Positions 21,335 through 32,698 of a stretch of DNA of 64,000 nucleotides are shown piece by piece. Below the pieces are notes generated by a model. It was not told where the DNA came from. It made no database searches and saw only the letters and a list, made by a program, of their open reading frames with translations. The stretch spans positions 7,936,001 to 8,000,000 of the forward strand of contig NW_025408668.1 of the NCBI RefSeq assembly GCF_020360975.1. Direction: 5' to 3'. Position 1 is the stretch's first letter. Each line of letters starts with the position of its first letter. Made by a program: the position numbers and the translations under genes. This stretch comes from Hirsutella rhossiliensis (taxonomy: Eukaryota; Ascomycota; Sordariomycetes; Hypocreales; Ophiocordycipitaceae).

Positions 21335-24242
21335 TAAGGTAGTTATTAATTCTACCTTAACCTTAATTTCTTTAATTTTATTAAAGTTAAAGTTATATAT
21401 ATTAATTTAATTAACTTAACTTAACCTTAGCGTTAATAGACTTAATTTAACCTTAATAGCTTTAACGTTAATAACCGGTTAAAAATAAGTCTAAAATAGT
21501 AGTAGTTTAAGGTAGTATCTAAAGGTCTTATAAAACGCGCTTACTAGACTTTATTATAGGTACCTCTTACTCCTTATTATATATATAGATAAACCCTATA
21601 CTTTATACTTTTAACTATAAACGCGTCTTTACTATAGTCGTTACGCTACCTTTAATAAAAATATTATATATATCCTATTCCTTCTAAATAAATATAAACG
21701 TAACCGCTAAGCGCTAGTAGACCTTAAACTATAGTATATCTAGCGCGTAACTAATCGACTTAGATCCTTTACCTAACTATTAAAAAACTTTCCTATAATA
21801 TAGATTCCTAGGCTTTACGATTTCTAAATATACTAGTAAGTAAACCTTATAGGTTTAGTAGTATAGCTTTAATATTTAATCTCGCAATTTATATATAAAG
21901 CGGAAGTAGGTTTATAGGCCTTACCTTTAGTAGCTAAAGCCTAAGACGTCGAAATTCTCTACCCTTAGTACCTAAAACATCGAAAAGTATTTATTTAAGG
22001 AGTATAAACTTATAAATAAGTCTAGGAAAAAGCAGCTAATACTTAGAAAAGGGCTAAAAGAGAAAACTCCTTTAAGAAATATTATTAAGATATTAAATCT
22101 TAACGCTTTTAACCTTAAAGAGTAAGCTATTATAAACGCTCTTATTTAATACTTTAATAAGGATTATTTTTAGAGACTACTTCTTAAGTAGGTAGTAAAT
22201 ACTAATATCTTCTTTTATTAGCCTAAGTACTATCGGCTTTAATATATATTTAAATACCTTAATTTATTAGTTATAGCGATAAATGCTTATACTTCTTATA
22301 ATACTATTTAAAAGCGAATTATTAACTTCTATCTCTAAAATAAGATATATATAATTAACTACTTAAGGAATATTCTAAGTTAAATTTATATTACGTTTAA
22401 TAGCTAGCGCTTTAGGAACTAATATACTTTATATAGAATTATCTATTTCTATATTAATAGTAGTAGAGCGTCGTTAAAGCTAGTTCTTAGCCTACTAAAG
22501 TTAAAGATTTTATACTTTAATAAGAATATTATAGTATAGATCTTAGAGATCCTAAAGAGTTATAAGATTCTTAATAAGGTTAGGTATATTATACTAGATA
22601 ATAATACTAATATAGATATAGCTATAAAGGAGATTATAAAAGCGCTAGGCTTAGATCTAAAGAAATAAAGAGTACGATACTTTAGCTATATACTTAATTT
22701 AGTAGTAAAGGCCTTATTATTTAAGTATAAGGCTGAGACTTTTAAAGCTAAGGTTAATAAGGAGCCTGGTTTTAATACTATTTAGTATAAAATCTAATAA
22801 AAGAAAGGCCTTATTAGTAAGCTCTATAACTTAGTTTACTAGATTTATTAGTCTAATAAGCTAATATATTAGCTTTATACTTTTTAGGAAGAGTTCTTTT
22901 AATACTTTAATAGCCTAAAGACTTAAGTAAGAAAACCTTTAGACGTTATTCGCGATAACTATACCCGCTAGCTATTAACGTTCTATATAATATAGCGAGG
23001 CCTTAAGTTACGCTCCTTTCTTAAAGACCTTATTAATAAGGTTATAATTAAGTTTAATAGGGAACGCTATAACGGTATAAAAAGGAAGGAAGAGATACCC
23101 TTATATCTCTATAAAAAGAGTCTTTTAAGTAAGAACGACTAAAAGGTTATTAAGCTAATAGATAAGGTGCTTATTAACTTTAAGGAGGCACTTTAAATAC
23201 TTAAAGGCGATACTTAAAGGCGCGTATATAAAGGTAGTTATATTAAGGTCTATAGCTATATATAAGACGTTGCCTCGACCTATAAACTCTTAATAGATAG
23301 GCTAAAAAAGTAGAAAGTAAAAGCGGAGGACTTCCTAGACCTTAAATACTTTAAGATAAATATTAACCTAGGGTAAGATAAGTTAAACGACTACTATACG
23401 AAGCTTAATAAGACGCTAGCGTACTATACTTTAGCGGTCTTAAATCTAGCCTTATATTAGGAATATTTTAAGAATATATAGACTAACTAAGTATAGCTAC
23501 TATAGCTTTAAGAGGCAAAGTATATAGTAAGGAAAATATAAAAAGAAGAGTATAAATTATTACTAACTCTTTTAATACTTAATAAAGAGCCTTTATTAAA
23601 GCGTTTAAAGGTAATAAGTATACTTAAGAGATATTAAGCTTATAAGGCTTCGATACTACTAAGTAAAAGTAATAAAACTCCCTTTTTTTAAGGTTTACTA
23701 AGTATAGACTACGATAAATATAAATACTAGCTATTAAATCCTAATATTAAGAACGATCCGCTAGTTATTAATCCTTTATAATATTAGTAAGAGAGATAAA
23801 ATAACTACTTATAGCTATTATAAATAGCTCTTAACTTACTCTTAATCCCTTTTATATTAATAGAATATAAGAGACTATTTAACGTTACTAAATAAATAGT
23901 TTTACTTTTATAGGCTTAATTAAAAGCTAGTATAATAAGGGTTATATAAATATTAAGGTCCTAGGTATAAAATAAGATAATTAAGTCTATAGATTTATTA
24001 ATTAATATATTAAGAGAGGTTAAAAGTAGTATAATATAAAAGGATAAGAAAGAACCCTTATACTTAGAAGATTAAGCTCTAAGGGCCTTAATAAGTATAA
24101 ATAGCTTAACCTCTTTAACTTAACGTTATTAATTTAATCCGCGGGTAAGGTAGTTTAACTTTATAAGTAAAATAATAAGTAAGCTAATAATATAACTTAA
24201 TATAACTATAAAATTAATGGAATTAAATTAATAACTACCTTA
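21335..24242 (+). mobile_element. hAT-family DNA transposon
   Basis: 2,908 bp with short terminal inverted repeats TAAGGTAGTTATTAATT (left) and its reverse complement at the right end. The 8-bp flanks CGTACTCC (21327-21334) and TATACTTT (24243-24250) differ only by C-to-T and G-to-A, as expected for an 8-bp hAT target duplication after RIP. The interior encodes a hAT transposase relic on the plus strand. Inserted in Copia C integrase; the Copia reading continues on the other side. Confidence 0.87.
21957..24090 (+). pseudogene. hAT transposase relic
   Basis: A frame of about 700 codons readable almost end to end if TAA/TAG stand for glutamine. The C-terminal part, about 23700-24000, is the hAT dimerisation domain: NDPLVINPLQYQQER followed by LLLIPFI and RLFNVT, corresponding to the family's W(W), P and ERxFS positions. 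Earlier parts (GLDLKKQRVRYFSYILNLVVKALL, near 22660) match the H-x-LNLVVK region typical of fungal hAT transposases. RIP turned Trp to stop or Gln-like codons. It would have excised and reinserted the element; it is inactive now. Confidence 0.85.
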
Positions 24243-24250
24243 TATACTTT

Positions 24251-25443
24251 ATAGTCTTTAGCCCCTTAATTTAAACCTTATTTTAAAGGCCTAGCTTATA
24301 AAGGGCTAGTAAGCTTAGGTAATTAAAGTAAGCGTACTAAAGGTTATTATCTCCTTAGCTAGCTAAGTAAGGGTCCTTAGTCCTAGCCCTTTAAGGTTTT
24401 ATTACTTAGAAGACTATATTAAAATTAACTGTCTCTGCTTTTATTATTAGCTTAAACTCTAGGATAAATTATTAGTATCTCCTTTAAAGAATCTTAATCG
24501 TTTAATTCCGCTATACTAGCCTTATAGGCTCTAAAAAGGTATCTTAATAGATTCCTTTATCTTATAAGGTTTAAAAGGAAATTAAGCTTATTAAAAAGCT
24601 TAGGTAGTAAGCTACCTTTTTAAGCTAAAGTATTTAAAATAATCCGTTTAGTAAGGTTATTATAAAATTAACCTTATTATACCCTTTAATCTAGACTTTT
24701 AATTCCCTTATAATTAAGTAGTCTTTCTAAGCCTTTTTAAATAACTAGAATCGGCTAAGTATATTATATATATAAAGGGAAGCTCCTAAGTTAAGGATCG
24801 TAGATAAGTAAAGTAGGTATTTTAATACTACTCCTAATAACTTAGCTAAGTAGATAAAGGCTAGATTAGCTATTTTAACTATCCTTCCTTAAACCTAGGT
24901 CCCTAGCTATTATTTCCTATATTTCTAGATTTCGCGGATCTCCTTAACCTTCTTCTATAAGTTAAGGTTATCCTTAATAGCCTTCTAGGCTTTCTTATAT
25001 AGCCTTTTAAATCGATTAAAATAGCCTAGCTATAATTCCTTAAAGACTTATTAGTAACCCTTAAGTTTATAGCTATTAAGACTATAAGCTAAGTAATAGT
25101 CTTTATTAAATACTTCCTTCCTCTTTTTCTATAATATAGAATCTTCTTTTAAACTAGCTTAAAAGCTAGCTCCTCTTTTTACCGTTCTTAAGGCTATTAC
25201 TAAGTTTAATTTAACGATTTCCTTAACTTAGCGAGCTACTTTTTAATAGGTCTATCTTTCTTCTAAGTATTATTTTAGTTGCTTTAAGGATTCTCGATAT
25301 AGTCCTAGCTTATATACTTAGTAGATCTTAAACTAAATAGTAGTAGCGTTTTTATTTAGCCTTTTACTTTTATAAATAAATATAGCTAAGAAGCTATTAA
25401 AAAGGGCTTAATTAGGCTAGCTATATCTTATAGCTATTAGCTA
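24251..25443 (-). pseudogene. Copia C integrase, protease and gag segment
   Basis: After the hAT duplication the string ATAGTCTTTAGCCCCTTA matches Copia B GACGGTCTTTGGTCCCCTTA, so the Copia frame simply resumes. The segment covers the pre-integrase zinc region, protease and the start of gag. It is interrupted at 25444-25448 (GTTAT) by a miniature LTR element. Confidence 0.6.
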
Positions 25444-25448
25444 GTTAT

Positions 25449-25546
25449 TATTAGAAAACGCGGTTATTAGTTATATATATTAATTATAACGTACTTATTA
25501 AAGCGCGTTTTACTTTTACCTATATAGCGTAATAGTCTTCGCGACG
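25449..25546 (+). repeat. Left LTR of TRIM-like element 1
   Basis: 98 bp, same as 25748-25845 except for C/T and G/A changes such as the end CGCGACG versus TATAATA. Confidence 0.85.
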
Positions 25547-25747
25547 CTTATAAGCCTAGGAGGGGGTAGTAAACTACCCCCTATAACTTTTAGTAACTAT
25601 ACGTTATAGGGTAATACTTATAGATAGCTATATACCTCTCTCTCTCTTAGATTTCCCTAGGTAATAAGCGCGGTGCTTAGTATTCGACTCTTATATTATA
25701 AGCTTAGGTCTAGGAATCTTAGTAGAGCTATAATCCCTAAGGGGGTA

Positions 25748-25845
25748 TATTAGAAAACATAGTTATTAGTTATATATATTAATTATAGCGTACTTATTAA
25801 AGCGCGTTTTACTTTTACCTATATAGCGTAATAGTCTTTATAATA
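25748..25845 (+). repeat. Right LTR of TRIM-like element 1
   Basis: 98 bp, follows the polypurine tract at 25735-25747 and is followed by GTTAT. Confidence 0.85.
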
Positions 25846-25850
25846 GTTAT

Positions 25851-26390
25851 AGCCTTTATAAGGAAGTACTATTTAGCTTCTCTTATAATTTCCTCTTATT
25901 TAGTAAGCTAAGTAAAGATATTCTTTATTAAAAAAGCTTAGATACGCTTTATTATATAGCCCCTTATTAAGGCTATTAAGGCCTTAAGCTTTATAAACTA
26001 CTTTTAAAGAGTCTTATTATTATAAAGGGAGGTTAACTTTACTTTACTAATTATTTCTATAATCGTTATATAGGCTATTATAATAAGCCTTATCTTATAG
26101 GGGTATTTTATTTAGCGACCTTTATAGTCCCTTAATACTTTAAAATAAGCCTTTTACTAGCTTATATTTAAATTAGTAAATCTTTTAGCCTTAGCGTTAA
26201 AATTACTAAATTTAAGGCGTTTAAGTAGTTTAAGGGGGGTCTTATTATATTTAAAGATAAGCTTATAAATAGTTTTATTTATAGAGGCCTAAAGCTCCTT
26301 TAGCTACTTATTTTAATCTTAAAGCTCTATAAGAATTATATATTAAGTAATATCTATTATAATTAAACTTACTTTTATTTAATTCTATTT
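25851..26390 (-). pseudogene. Copia C gag segment
   Basis: AT-rich RIPped continuation after the miniature element, taken as the N-terminal gag part of the minus-strand polyprotein from its order. No gag motif can be named with confidence. It ends near a (TA)10 run at 26401-26420. Confidence 0.4.
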
Positions 26391-26400
26391 AATAGCTCCT

Positions 26401-26420
26401 TATATATATATATATATATA
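26401..26420. repeat. TA dinucleotide run
   Basis: Ten TA units followed by a short inverted repeat, GTAGTATATC/TATACTACTA. It lies at the junction between Copia C and Copia D; 26421-26489 shows nothing further. Confidence 0.8.
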
Positions 26421-27660
26421 GTAGTATATCTATACTACTATCTAGTAGCTTACTATATATAACTACTACCTAAATATATCTTAGTTTATATCTTATATTA
26501 AGTTAATACTCCTTTAAAGCTATTAGACTTTAACTAATATAATAGTAATACTATTTATAACGTATAGGTTTAATTTTAATCCTCTTTTTATTCCTCTTAA
26601 AAGCCTTCTTAGGTAGAGGCTTACTTATCCTATCTATTAGTATATTCTCCCTTAGAACTTAGTAAACTTAGATTCTTCCTTCTATAACTTTATTAATAAC
26701 GTAATAAAATACTATATTAAAATACTTAATTTTCGATATATTTAATACTCCTTTAATTAGCTATATAGCTCCCTTATTATCTTTAAGTAGTAGTAGTACT
26801 ATTTACTCCCTCTTTCCTTTTAGTTCTATAAGTAGTCTACGTCCTTAAAAGGTAGCTTTTATAGCCTCCCTTATCTTAATATACTCTACTTCTATTATAG
26901 ATCTTACTACTAATTTTATCTTCTTACTATATATTATAACGGCGCCTTTATAGACTATAAAGGTAAACCCTAAGATACTCTTTTAGTCCCTTAAATTAAT
27001 AGCGTAGTTAGTATTAAAGAACGCTTCCCTATCTTATTAGCCTATAAAGCTAACGTGCCTTTTAATATTATAGTTAATAGAATAATAGTTAATATCGCTA
27101 CCTTTAACTCCTTATATATACTTATTATTTCCGCTATATATAATACTATAGTAAATAGTCCTATTAATATAACTTAATATTTATAGTAAAGCCTTTTAAT
27201 AGTTTTAGTATACTTTTACTATAAAAGATACTATATTATTAACTATAAATATAATATTAAACCTTATATTATATAGCTAAATTAGCTTTCGAAGTAATTC
27301 TATATATTTTAACTATTTATCCTAGTTTAAAGGCTATCTTAGTTCCTTAGTAAGCTTTTATATAGCTCTAGGTTTTATAAGGGTTATATACTTTATTAAG
27401 TTATTATAGAGAAATTCTACTATAATTTCTTTTATAAATTATAATTAATTAATTATTAGCTTTCCTTTATACTTTTAAATCTAAATTCTAAGAATATTCT
27501 TTACTTCTCTAAGGTCTTTTATCTTAAATCTTCCCTTTAGCTTTTCCTTAACCTATTTAATAGTATCTTTATCCCCTCCTATAATTATAAAGTTATTTAT
27601 ATATACGCCGATAATTACCCTTAACTCTATATATCTAAATATTATTAGGTCTACTATTAT

Positions 27661-27733
27661 TATCGCGTATACTATATACGTTAATTAACGCTATCGCTTA
27701 TATCTAATAGGCGGCTATATCTTTTTCGTGATA
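27661..27733 (+). repeat. Left LTR of TRIM-like element 2
   Basis: 73 bp from TATCGCGTATAC to TTCGTGATA. Confidence 0.88.
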
Positions 27734-27799
27734 GTTATAAGCCCGGGCGGAGGGGTTACCCCTCCGGGAACTTCCCGGTAACTGCGCACGCACTTCTAG

Positions 27800-27852
27800 C
27801 TAGCTTAGCGCGTATTACCCGAAGGCCCGTAGTTCGAGTCCCGCTAGCGCAA
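27800..27852 (+). other. tRNA-like T-arm segment inside TRIM-like element 2
   Basis: CTAGCTTAGCGCG followed by GTAGTTCGAGTCCCGC resembles a tRNA D-arm/B-box pair: GTTCGAGTCCC fits the internal B box of RNA polymerase III promoters. A full cloverleaf does not fold by eye, so it is not called a tRNA gene. It may be a decayed tRNA-derived insert in the interior. Confidence 0.3.
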
Positions 27853-27957
27853 TTAAGCGCGGTTTTAGCATAGGGCCTGCCTATATAAAAATTCCCGCTA
27901 TAGTCTAGGATATCTAGGTATCCCGGGACGAATTAACCCGATATCCCTAAGGGGGTA

Positions 27958-28030
27958 TATCGCGTATACTATATATATTAATTAACGCTATCGCTTATAT
28001 CTAATAGGCGGCTATATCTTTTTCGTAATA
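27958..28030 (+). repeat. Right LTR of TRIM-like element 2
   Basis: 73 bp, differs from the left copy by a few transitions (for example CGTGATA versus CGTAATA); followed by ATTAT. Confidence 0.88.
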
Positions 28031-30508
28031 ATTATCTATAAGAAACTAATCTCTTTAAGATATTTTAATATTAGTAAATACTATATCTTTATAGCTTACT
28101 TTAATCTATATAAACTCTTTAGGATTTAAACGTATTTCCTAAAATATTATTAAAGCTTAGTTAGTACTTTTATAAAGATCCTTTCCTTTAGGTCTATTAT
28201 AAGGAATATAGCTATAGTATCTATTTAATATACTTTCTAGCCTTTCTTTACCGCTAAAGCTAGAATAATCCTTATTAAATTAAGCTAGATTATAAGTATA
28301 AAGGTTTCCTTATAATTAATACCGTATTTCTATATAAACCCTCTTATAACTAAATATACTTTATACTATAGTATCTTCCCTTCTTTATCTTTCTTATAAT
28401 TAAATATAAGCTTAGTATTAACTACTTCTTTTTTATATACGTTAACTTTATTAATTTCCTTTAAGAATATCTATTATTAAATAAGATTCTAAACTTCTTT
28501 ATTTATAGCTCTTACTTATTAATCCTTCTTACTACCTTCTATCGCCTATTAAAAGGTAAGCTTTTTTAGGTTAAAGTTATATAAGTCTATATTAAGCTAA
28601 GGAAGCGTCCTTACTACTATAGCTCTTTCCTTCCTACTACTCTCCTCTTACTTCTTTAAATATTCTACTATATACTATTTTTCTCTTTACTACTATTTTA
28701 GCTTTACTCGCTACTTCTTTACTCTTTTAAGTACTATAGCCTCTTATTAAATCTAGGATCTTATTTTTAGTAGACTCCTTTTAAGAGAGGTTATATCTGC
28801 CTCCCTTATATTAATAATAATTATATCTTCTTAAAGCTCTTCCTTTAAATCTATAGTATCTTAGTTAGTTAGGTTCCTATTTACTACTTCTTTAGTATCC
28901 TCCCTAGCTTCTATAGCTTCTTAGTTTATAGTCCTATCCTTAACCGAATCTTTAGTATTAAAGTTATTATTAGTAAGCTCCCCTTACTCTTTTTTCTCTT
29001 TCTTTTTATTATTATACTATAATTATAATTCTTAGCTAATTTTATTATTTATATACTTACTTTTATCGAATTCTATAAATCGAACCTTATAGACCTTCTT
29101 ATTAGCTAGGTTCTAGACTAGATAGATTTTATCTATCTCCTCTTTATATCTAATAAAAACTCCTTACTATACTCTTTTTAAAAGCTTTATTCTCTTTTCT
29201 TTAAGAATAAATACCTAAGTAAGATATCTAAATACTCTTAAGTACCTTAATCTTAGCTTCTCTTTATACTATAACTCTTATAGGCTTTTAGCTATTCCCT
29301 TAATAACTCTCTTATTTCTTAGATAGGCCGCTATTATATTTAAAAACTCTTAATATACTACTAAGAGGTTTATTTTATAACGTATAGTAGACCCCCTCTT
29401 TAATATAGTTCTTATACTTCTCTTAAAGATACTATTCCCCTTTAGGTAGTAGCTTACTATTAGTTCGATTTAAATAGCTCTCCTTATATAAAATACTTTT
29501 ATTACTTTATTTAAAAACTCCTTTCTATAATTAAAGCGTATTACCTTAACCTTTTTACCTTTTCCGTACTTATAATACTCTACCTTTATAATAACTACCT
29601 AGGCTTTAATCTTATTAGTAATTCTTATTTATTTCTAGAGAAATAAACCTAAACTCGCTTAGTAGCTTAATTAGTAATTATTAGTATATACTTTATTCCT
29701 TAAAGTAATAGCTTAACTAGCCCTTTAAGATCTATATAGACTCTCTCTAGCTTTTTTATTACTATAGATATTAGCTCCCTTAAGACCTTTCTTATTATTT
29801 TAGCCTTAATATAGCTTAAGTAAAGTAATAGGTAGAATAAGTTATCTTTAAGATTATCTATTATAGCGTTTAGTTTACCCTTTATATACTTTCTAAGGTA
29901 TCTTAGCTTAGTATATAGTAGTCTTTTAAGTATCTTTAGGATTAACTTTAGCGCTACCTTATTATTACTATCCTTTTCTTAGATTATATAGGCTCGGTGC
30001 CCTCTTATCTAGCTTAAGCGCTATACCTTTTTATATTTATAGCTAAATAGTACCTCCTCCTTACTATTATCGCTACTATCCTATACTTTAGACTTATTAT
30101 TCCTTTTATTCTATATACTATAGCTATAACCTACGAATTATATAGTTTCTCCCTTAATTATTATATCGACGAGCTCTAACTCTTTACTTTTTAAAGAGCT
30201 CTATACCTTTTCTATTATTAATATCTCTATTAAAGTATTTAGGATCTTAACTATAGTATTAAAAGCATCGTCTATACTTATTTATAAGTAGTAAATTAAT
30301 AGCTATTTATAGATAATAATATCTTTATCTTAGCTATTAATCTAGGCTTAAAGTCGCTTTAGATTATTAACCTTCTCTTATATAGTTCTATTCGTCTATA
30401 TACTAACGTTATATAGTATTTAGATTCGCTATTAAAGGCGCGCTTTATTTAATATTATATATCGCTTAATAAGGGATTAATAAATTACTTATAGATCGGT
30501 AAGATAGT

Positions 30509-31077
30509 TATAAGGAACGGTGTTTTCCTATTATAAATAAAGCAGCTATAATATACTCTCCTAATTATATAAGCTAATAAGTAGTATATTAATTATAAAT
30601 AAAATCCTATCCTATAAAGTAAGAATTACTTATTATTTTATATATAATTATATATTAAACGGGTTGCCGGTTATCGTATAATTAGGAATCGAAGGAATAG
30701 AGCTAGCTTAGAATACTAGCTAAGACCTCTTAAGAATACTAGCACGACTAACCTCCTTTAAATATAAATATTAGTAGAACTAAGAAACTTTTAGATATAC
30801 TTAAGGTATTATAGAATTCCTTAGTCTTAGGGCTATATAGTAGTCTAGATCTAGTCCTAAACGGTTCTTCTATTTAGCTATAATTATTTATATAAGATAG
30901 TATATCCGCTAGTAAATAGAGATAGAATTATTAACTTTAATACCTCTTCTATATACTAATATACTACTAATAAATTCTATTAAAATTCCTACCTTATACT
31001 CCTTCTTCCCCTTTATTACGTAGTCTTATATAATCTTTTAATTTCCTAAAATTCCGCTTTACTTATATACCTTAAGA
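30509..31077 (+). repeat. 5' LTR of Copia E
   Basis: 569 bp beginning TATAAGGAACGGTG and ending CCTTAAGA. It aligns over its whole length with the solo LTR at 18675-19242, differing almost only by CA to TA and TG to TA. Confidence 0.92.
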
Positions 31078-31088
31078 GGTTATAAGCC
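31078..31088 (+). other. Primer-binding site of Copia E
   Basis: GGTTATAAGCC directly after the LTR, the same box as in Copia A, Copia B and the miniature elements. Confidence 0.6.
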
Positions 31089-31229
31089 TAGCTTACTTCT
31101 TTTAAGCTAGGAACTTATACCTTTAAAATTCCTCGTTAAAATACCCGATTAAAATTCCTTTTGAAATTCCCCTTAACTTCTTTTACCTTCTTATACTCTT
31201 AAACCTTCGTCTAGACTTCTCGATCCCTA

Positions 31230-31733
31230 CGAATAAAATAATACCGAATTTATATAAAATAGGTAGATAGAAAGAATATAAATTTACTAAACTTAAGAGA
31301 AATTTAAATTATACCTTATAGACTATAAAGATAGAAGCTATCCTTATAAAAGAAAATCTTATTACTACTCTAAAGTAAGTAAATTATATATAGACTATAA
31401 AGGCTTTATCTATAATATTCCTTTAAGTTAAAGATAGTCCTTTAATATAAATTTAGTATCTAAAAAATACTAAAAAAGTATTAGATAAGCTTAAAAAGCT
31501 ATATAGTCCGTTAAACTTTTCGTTGAATTATCTACTTATTAAGTAGCTCTTTAATCTTAGTCCCTTAGACTTTAATTTAAAGAAATACCTTTATAAGGTA
31601 AAGGAAATTTATAAGGATTTAAAATCCTATAATATAGAAATTCTAGAAATTATTCTTATAGTATAGATTCTTAATTATTATTATTATTAAGATTACGCTA
31701 GGGACCTAGCTAGAGGTATCTAGAACTTTAATA
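31230..31733 (+). pseudogene. Copia E gag, part 1
   Basis: Plus-strand gag coding remains that end ...DLARGIQNFN at the ACTTTAATA target site (31725-31733). Removing 31734-39067 and one copy of ACTTTAATA joins this frame exactly to ...KEFKSY at 39077. Confidence 0.65.
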
Positions 31734-32239
31734 TTAAATAAGAGGGAAAAACTAAAGTGCCTAAGGGAAAACCCTCCCCTCTTTTAGTATAGGTCCGCCT
31801 TAATCGAGGTCGTAGTAGTAGTATATAGGAAATTTACGCCGGCTACCGTAAGCTCCTCCTACGAAATCGCGTCTCGGCGTAGGCCCTCTTAGGCTATAGC
31901 CGCTACTATCCTAAGCGGCCGCGGCCCGGGCTCGCTAGCCTAGGCCTAGGGTTATAGGTAGTAGTCTCTCTCTAAGGGCCCGACTTACGGGCGCTTCTAT
32001 TTACCCTAGCTCCCGCGTCGTAGCTATATAGCCGCGGTTACGTTAGCTTATTAGTCTATTAGTTAGTAAGGTAGGTAATATCTAGTTATTAGGCCGGGCG
32101 CTAGTATAGGTCGCTCTTAGGTAGGGCCGGCTAATCGAAATTCGGTCGGCCGGCTCCGCTAATCGTAAATCGGTTCCTATCTAGCTACGCGACTTCCTAA
32201 TCGGGGGCGCGGCGGCCTATATTTACCCTCTATCTTATA

Positions 32240-32340
32240 GTTACTAATTACGCGCGCCCGGCTCGCGCTTATATATACCTGCCCTCCCCCCCCGGTTTTA
32301 TATATACCTCCTTCTATCCCTTTATTATCTATCTCTTTTA
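32240..32340 (+). promoter_or_regulatory. Possible promoter upstream of the plus-strand frame
   Basis: CGCTTATATATACC, a run of nine C and TTTTATATATACC occur here, with TTATAGGCC downstream. This looks like a TATA-type promoter for the frame starting at 32699. Inference only. Confidence 0.25.
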
Positions 32341-32698
32341 TAGGCCTAACTACTACCTCGCCTACCTTATTTCTATAACTTTAGGTCTCCTTAATACTAT
32401 ATTTAGTTTGCTCGTTATCGCGTTATAATATCTAACTAAGAAGCTAACTTAGGTAGTAATAGCTCGCCTCCTTTAAAACCCCTTCCTTATAAGAAAGTTA
32501 CTATAGTAGCGGGATTAAAGCGCTCTATCTTATATTTTACGTATATTAGGCGTCTTATTAGTAAGCTTACTTATAAGTCCTTCGCTAGCTATTAAAACTA
32601 GTCTTATATATATTAATCCTAGCTTTATCCTAGGTCGGTCTTACTTTTAGTATTTTTACTAACTTTAATAGCTATAAAGGCTAAAGTATATATCGCTT

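Larger units (their letters stand above)
25449..25845 (+). mobile_element. TRIM-like miniature LTR element 1
   Basis: 397 bp: two 98-bp direct repeats (25449-25546, 25748-25845) around a 201-bp interior with no coding capacity. Target duplication GTTAT at 25444-25448 and 25846-25850. The interior starts CTTATAAGCC, like the primer-binding sites of the Copia elements here, and ends CCCTAAGGGGGTA, like the Copia polypurine tract. LTRs begin TATTAG (RIPped TGTTAG). This is the structure of terminal-repeat retrotransposons in miniature (TRIM), known mainly from plants. Confidence 0.85.
14264..26390 (-). mobile_element. Copia C: minus-strand Copia relic broken by five insertions
   Basis: Segments at about 15330-16231, 18115-18669, 19248-19671, 20167-21326, 24251-25443 and 25851-26390 line up in order with the minus-strand interior of Copia B: RNase H, RT, linker, integrase, protease, gag. 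It is related to Copia B but is a different family. Inserted in it are a gag-only LTR element, two solo LTRs, a hAT transposon and a miniature LTR element, most with clean target duplications. Its own LTRs were not recognised, so both outer limits are approximate. 14264-15330 shows no coding domain I can name and may be its 3' region. Confidence 0.7.
27661..28030 (+). mobile_element. TRIM-like miniature LTR element 2
   Basis: 370 bp: two 73-bp direct repeats (27661-27733, 27958-28030) around a 224-bp interior, with a perfect duplication ATTAT at 27656-27660 and 28031-28035. The interior begins GTTATAAGCCCGGG and ends CCCTAAGGGGGTA, matching the primer-binding site and polypurine tract of Copia A/B. 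Its LTR begins TATCGCG, identical to the first bases of the Copia A LTR. The interior keeps a GC-rich hairpin (CCGGGCGGAGGGG / CCCCTCCGGG) and no ORF. Inserted in Copia D RT. Confidence 0.88.
26600..30480 (-). pseudogene. Copia D polyprotein relic
   Basis: Minus-strand coding remains of a Ty1/Copia polyprotein, about 1,170 codons once the 370-bp miniature element is removed. The clearest motif is the RT box GVYINNFIIIG around 27590-27610. Stops are TAA/TAG at former glutamine and tryptophan positions. Both D of the catalytic pair are now N, so activity is excluded. No protease motif was located. Confidence 0.62.
26490..30503 (-). mobile_element. Copia D: minus-strand Copia relic
   Basis: A third Copia type on the minus strand, read from the right: gag (about 30500-29950), integrase (about 29900-28900), RT (about 28550-27200) and RNase H (about 27100-26600). 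The RT catalytic box reads Y-I-N-N at 27592-27603 within GVYINNF, an obvious G-to-A product of YVDD. It is interrupted by a miniature LTR element at 27661-28030 and cut on the right by Copia E. LTRs were not identified. Confidence 0.68.

Noticed and set aside
27800..27852. A tRNA gene
   Set aside because: A T-arm-like string is present but acceptor and anticodon stems do not pair; kept only as a tRNA-like segment.
30504..30508. Target duplication ATAGT for Copia E
   Set aside because: The 3' end of Copia E is missing, so no partner copy can be checked.
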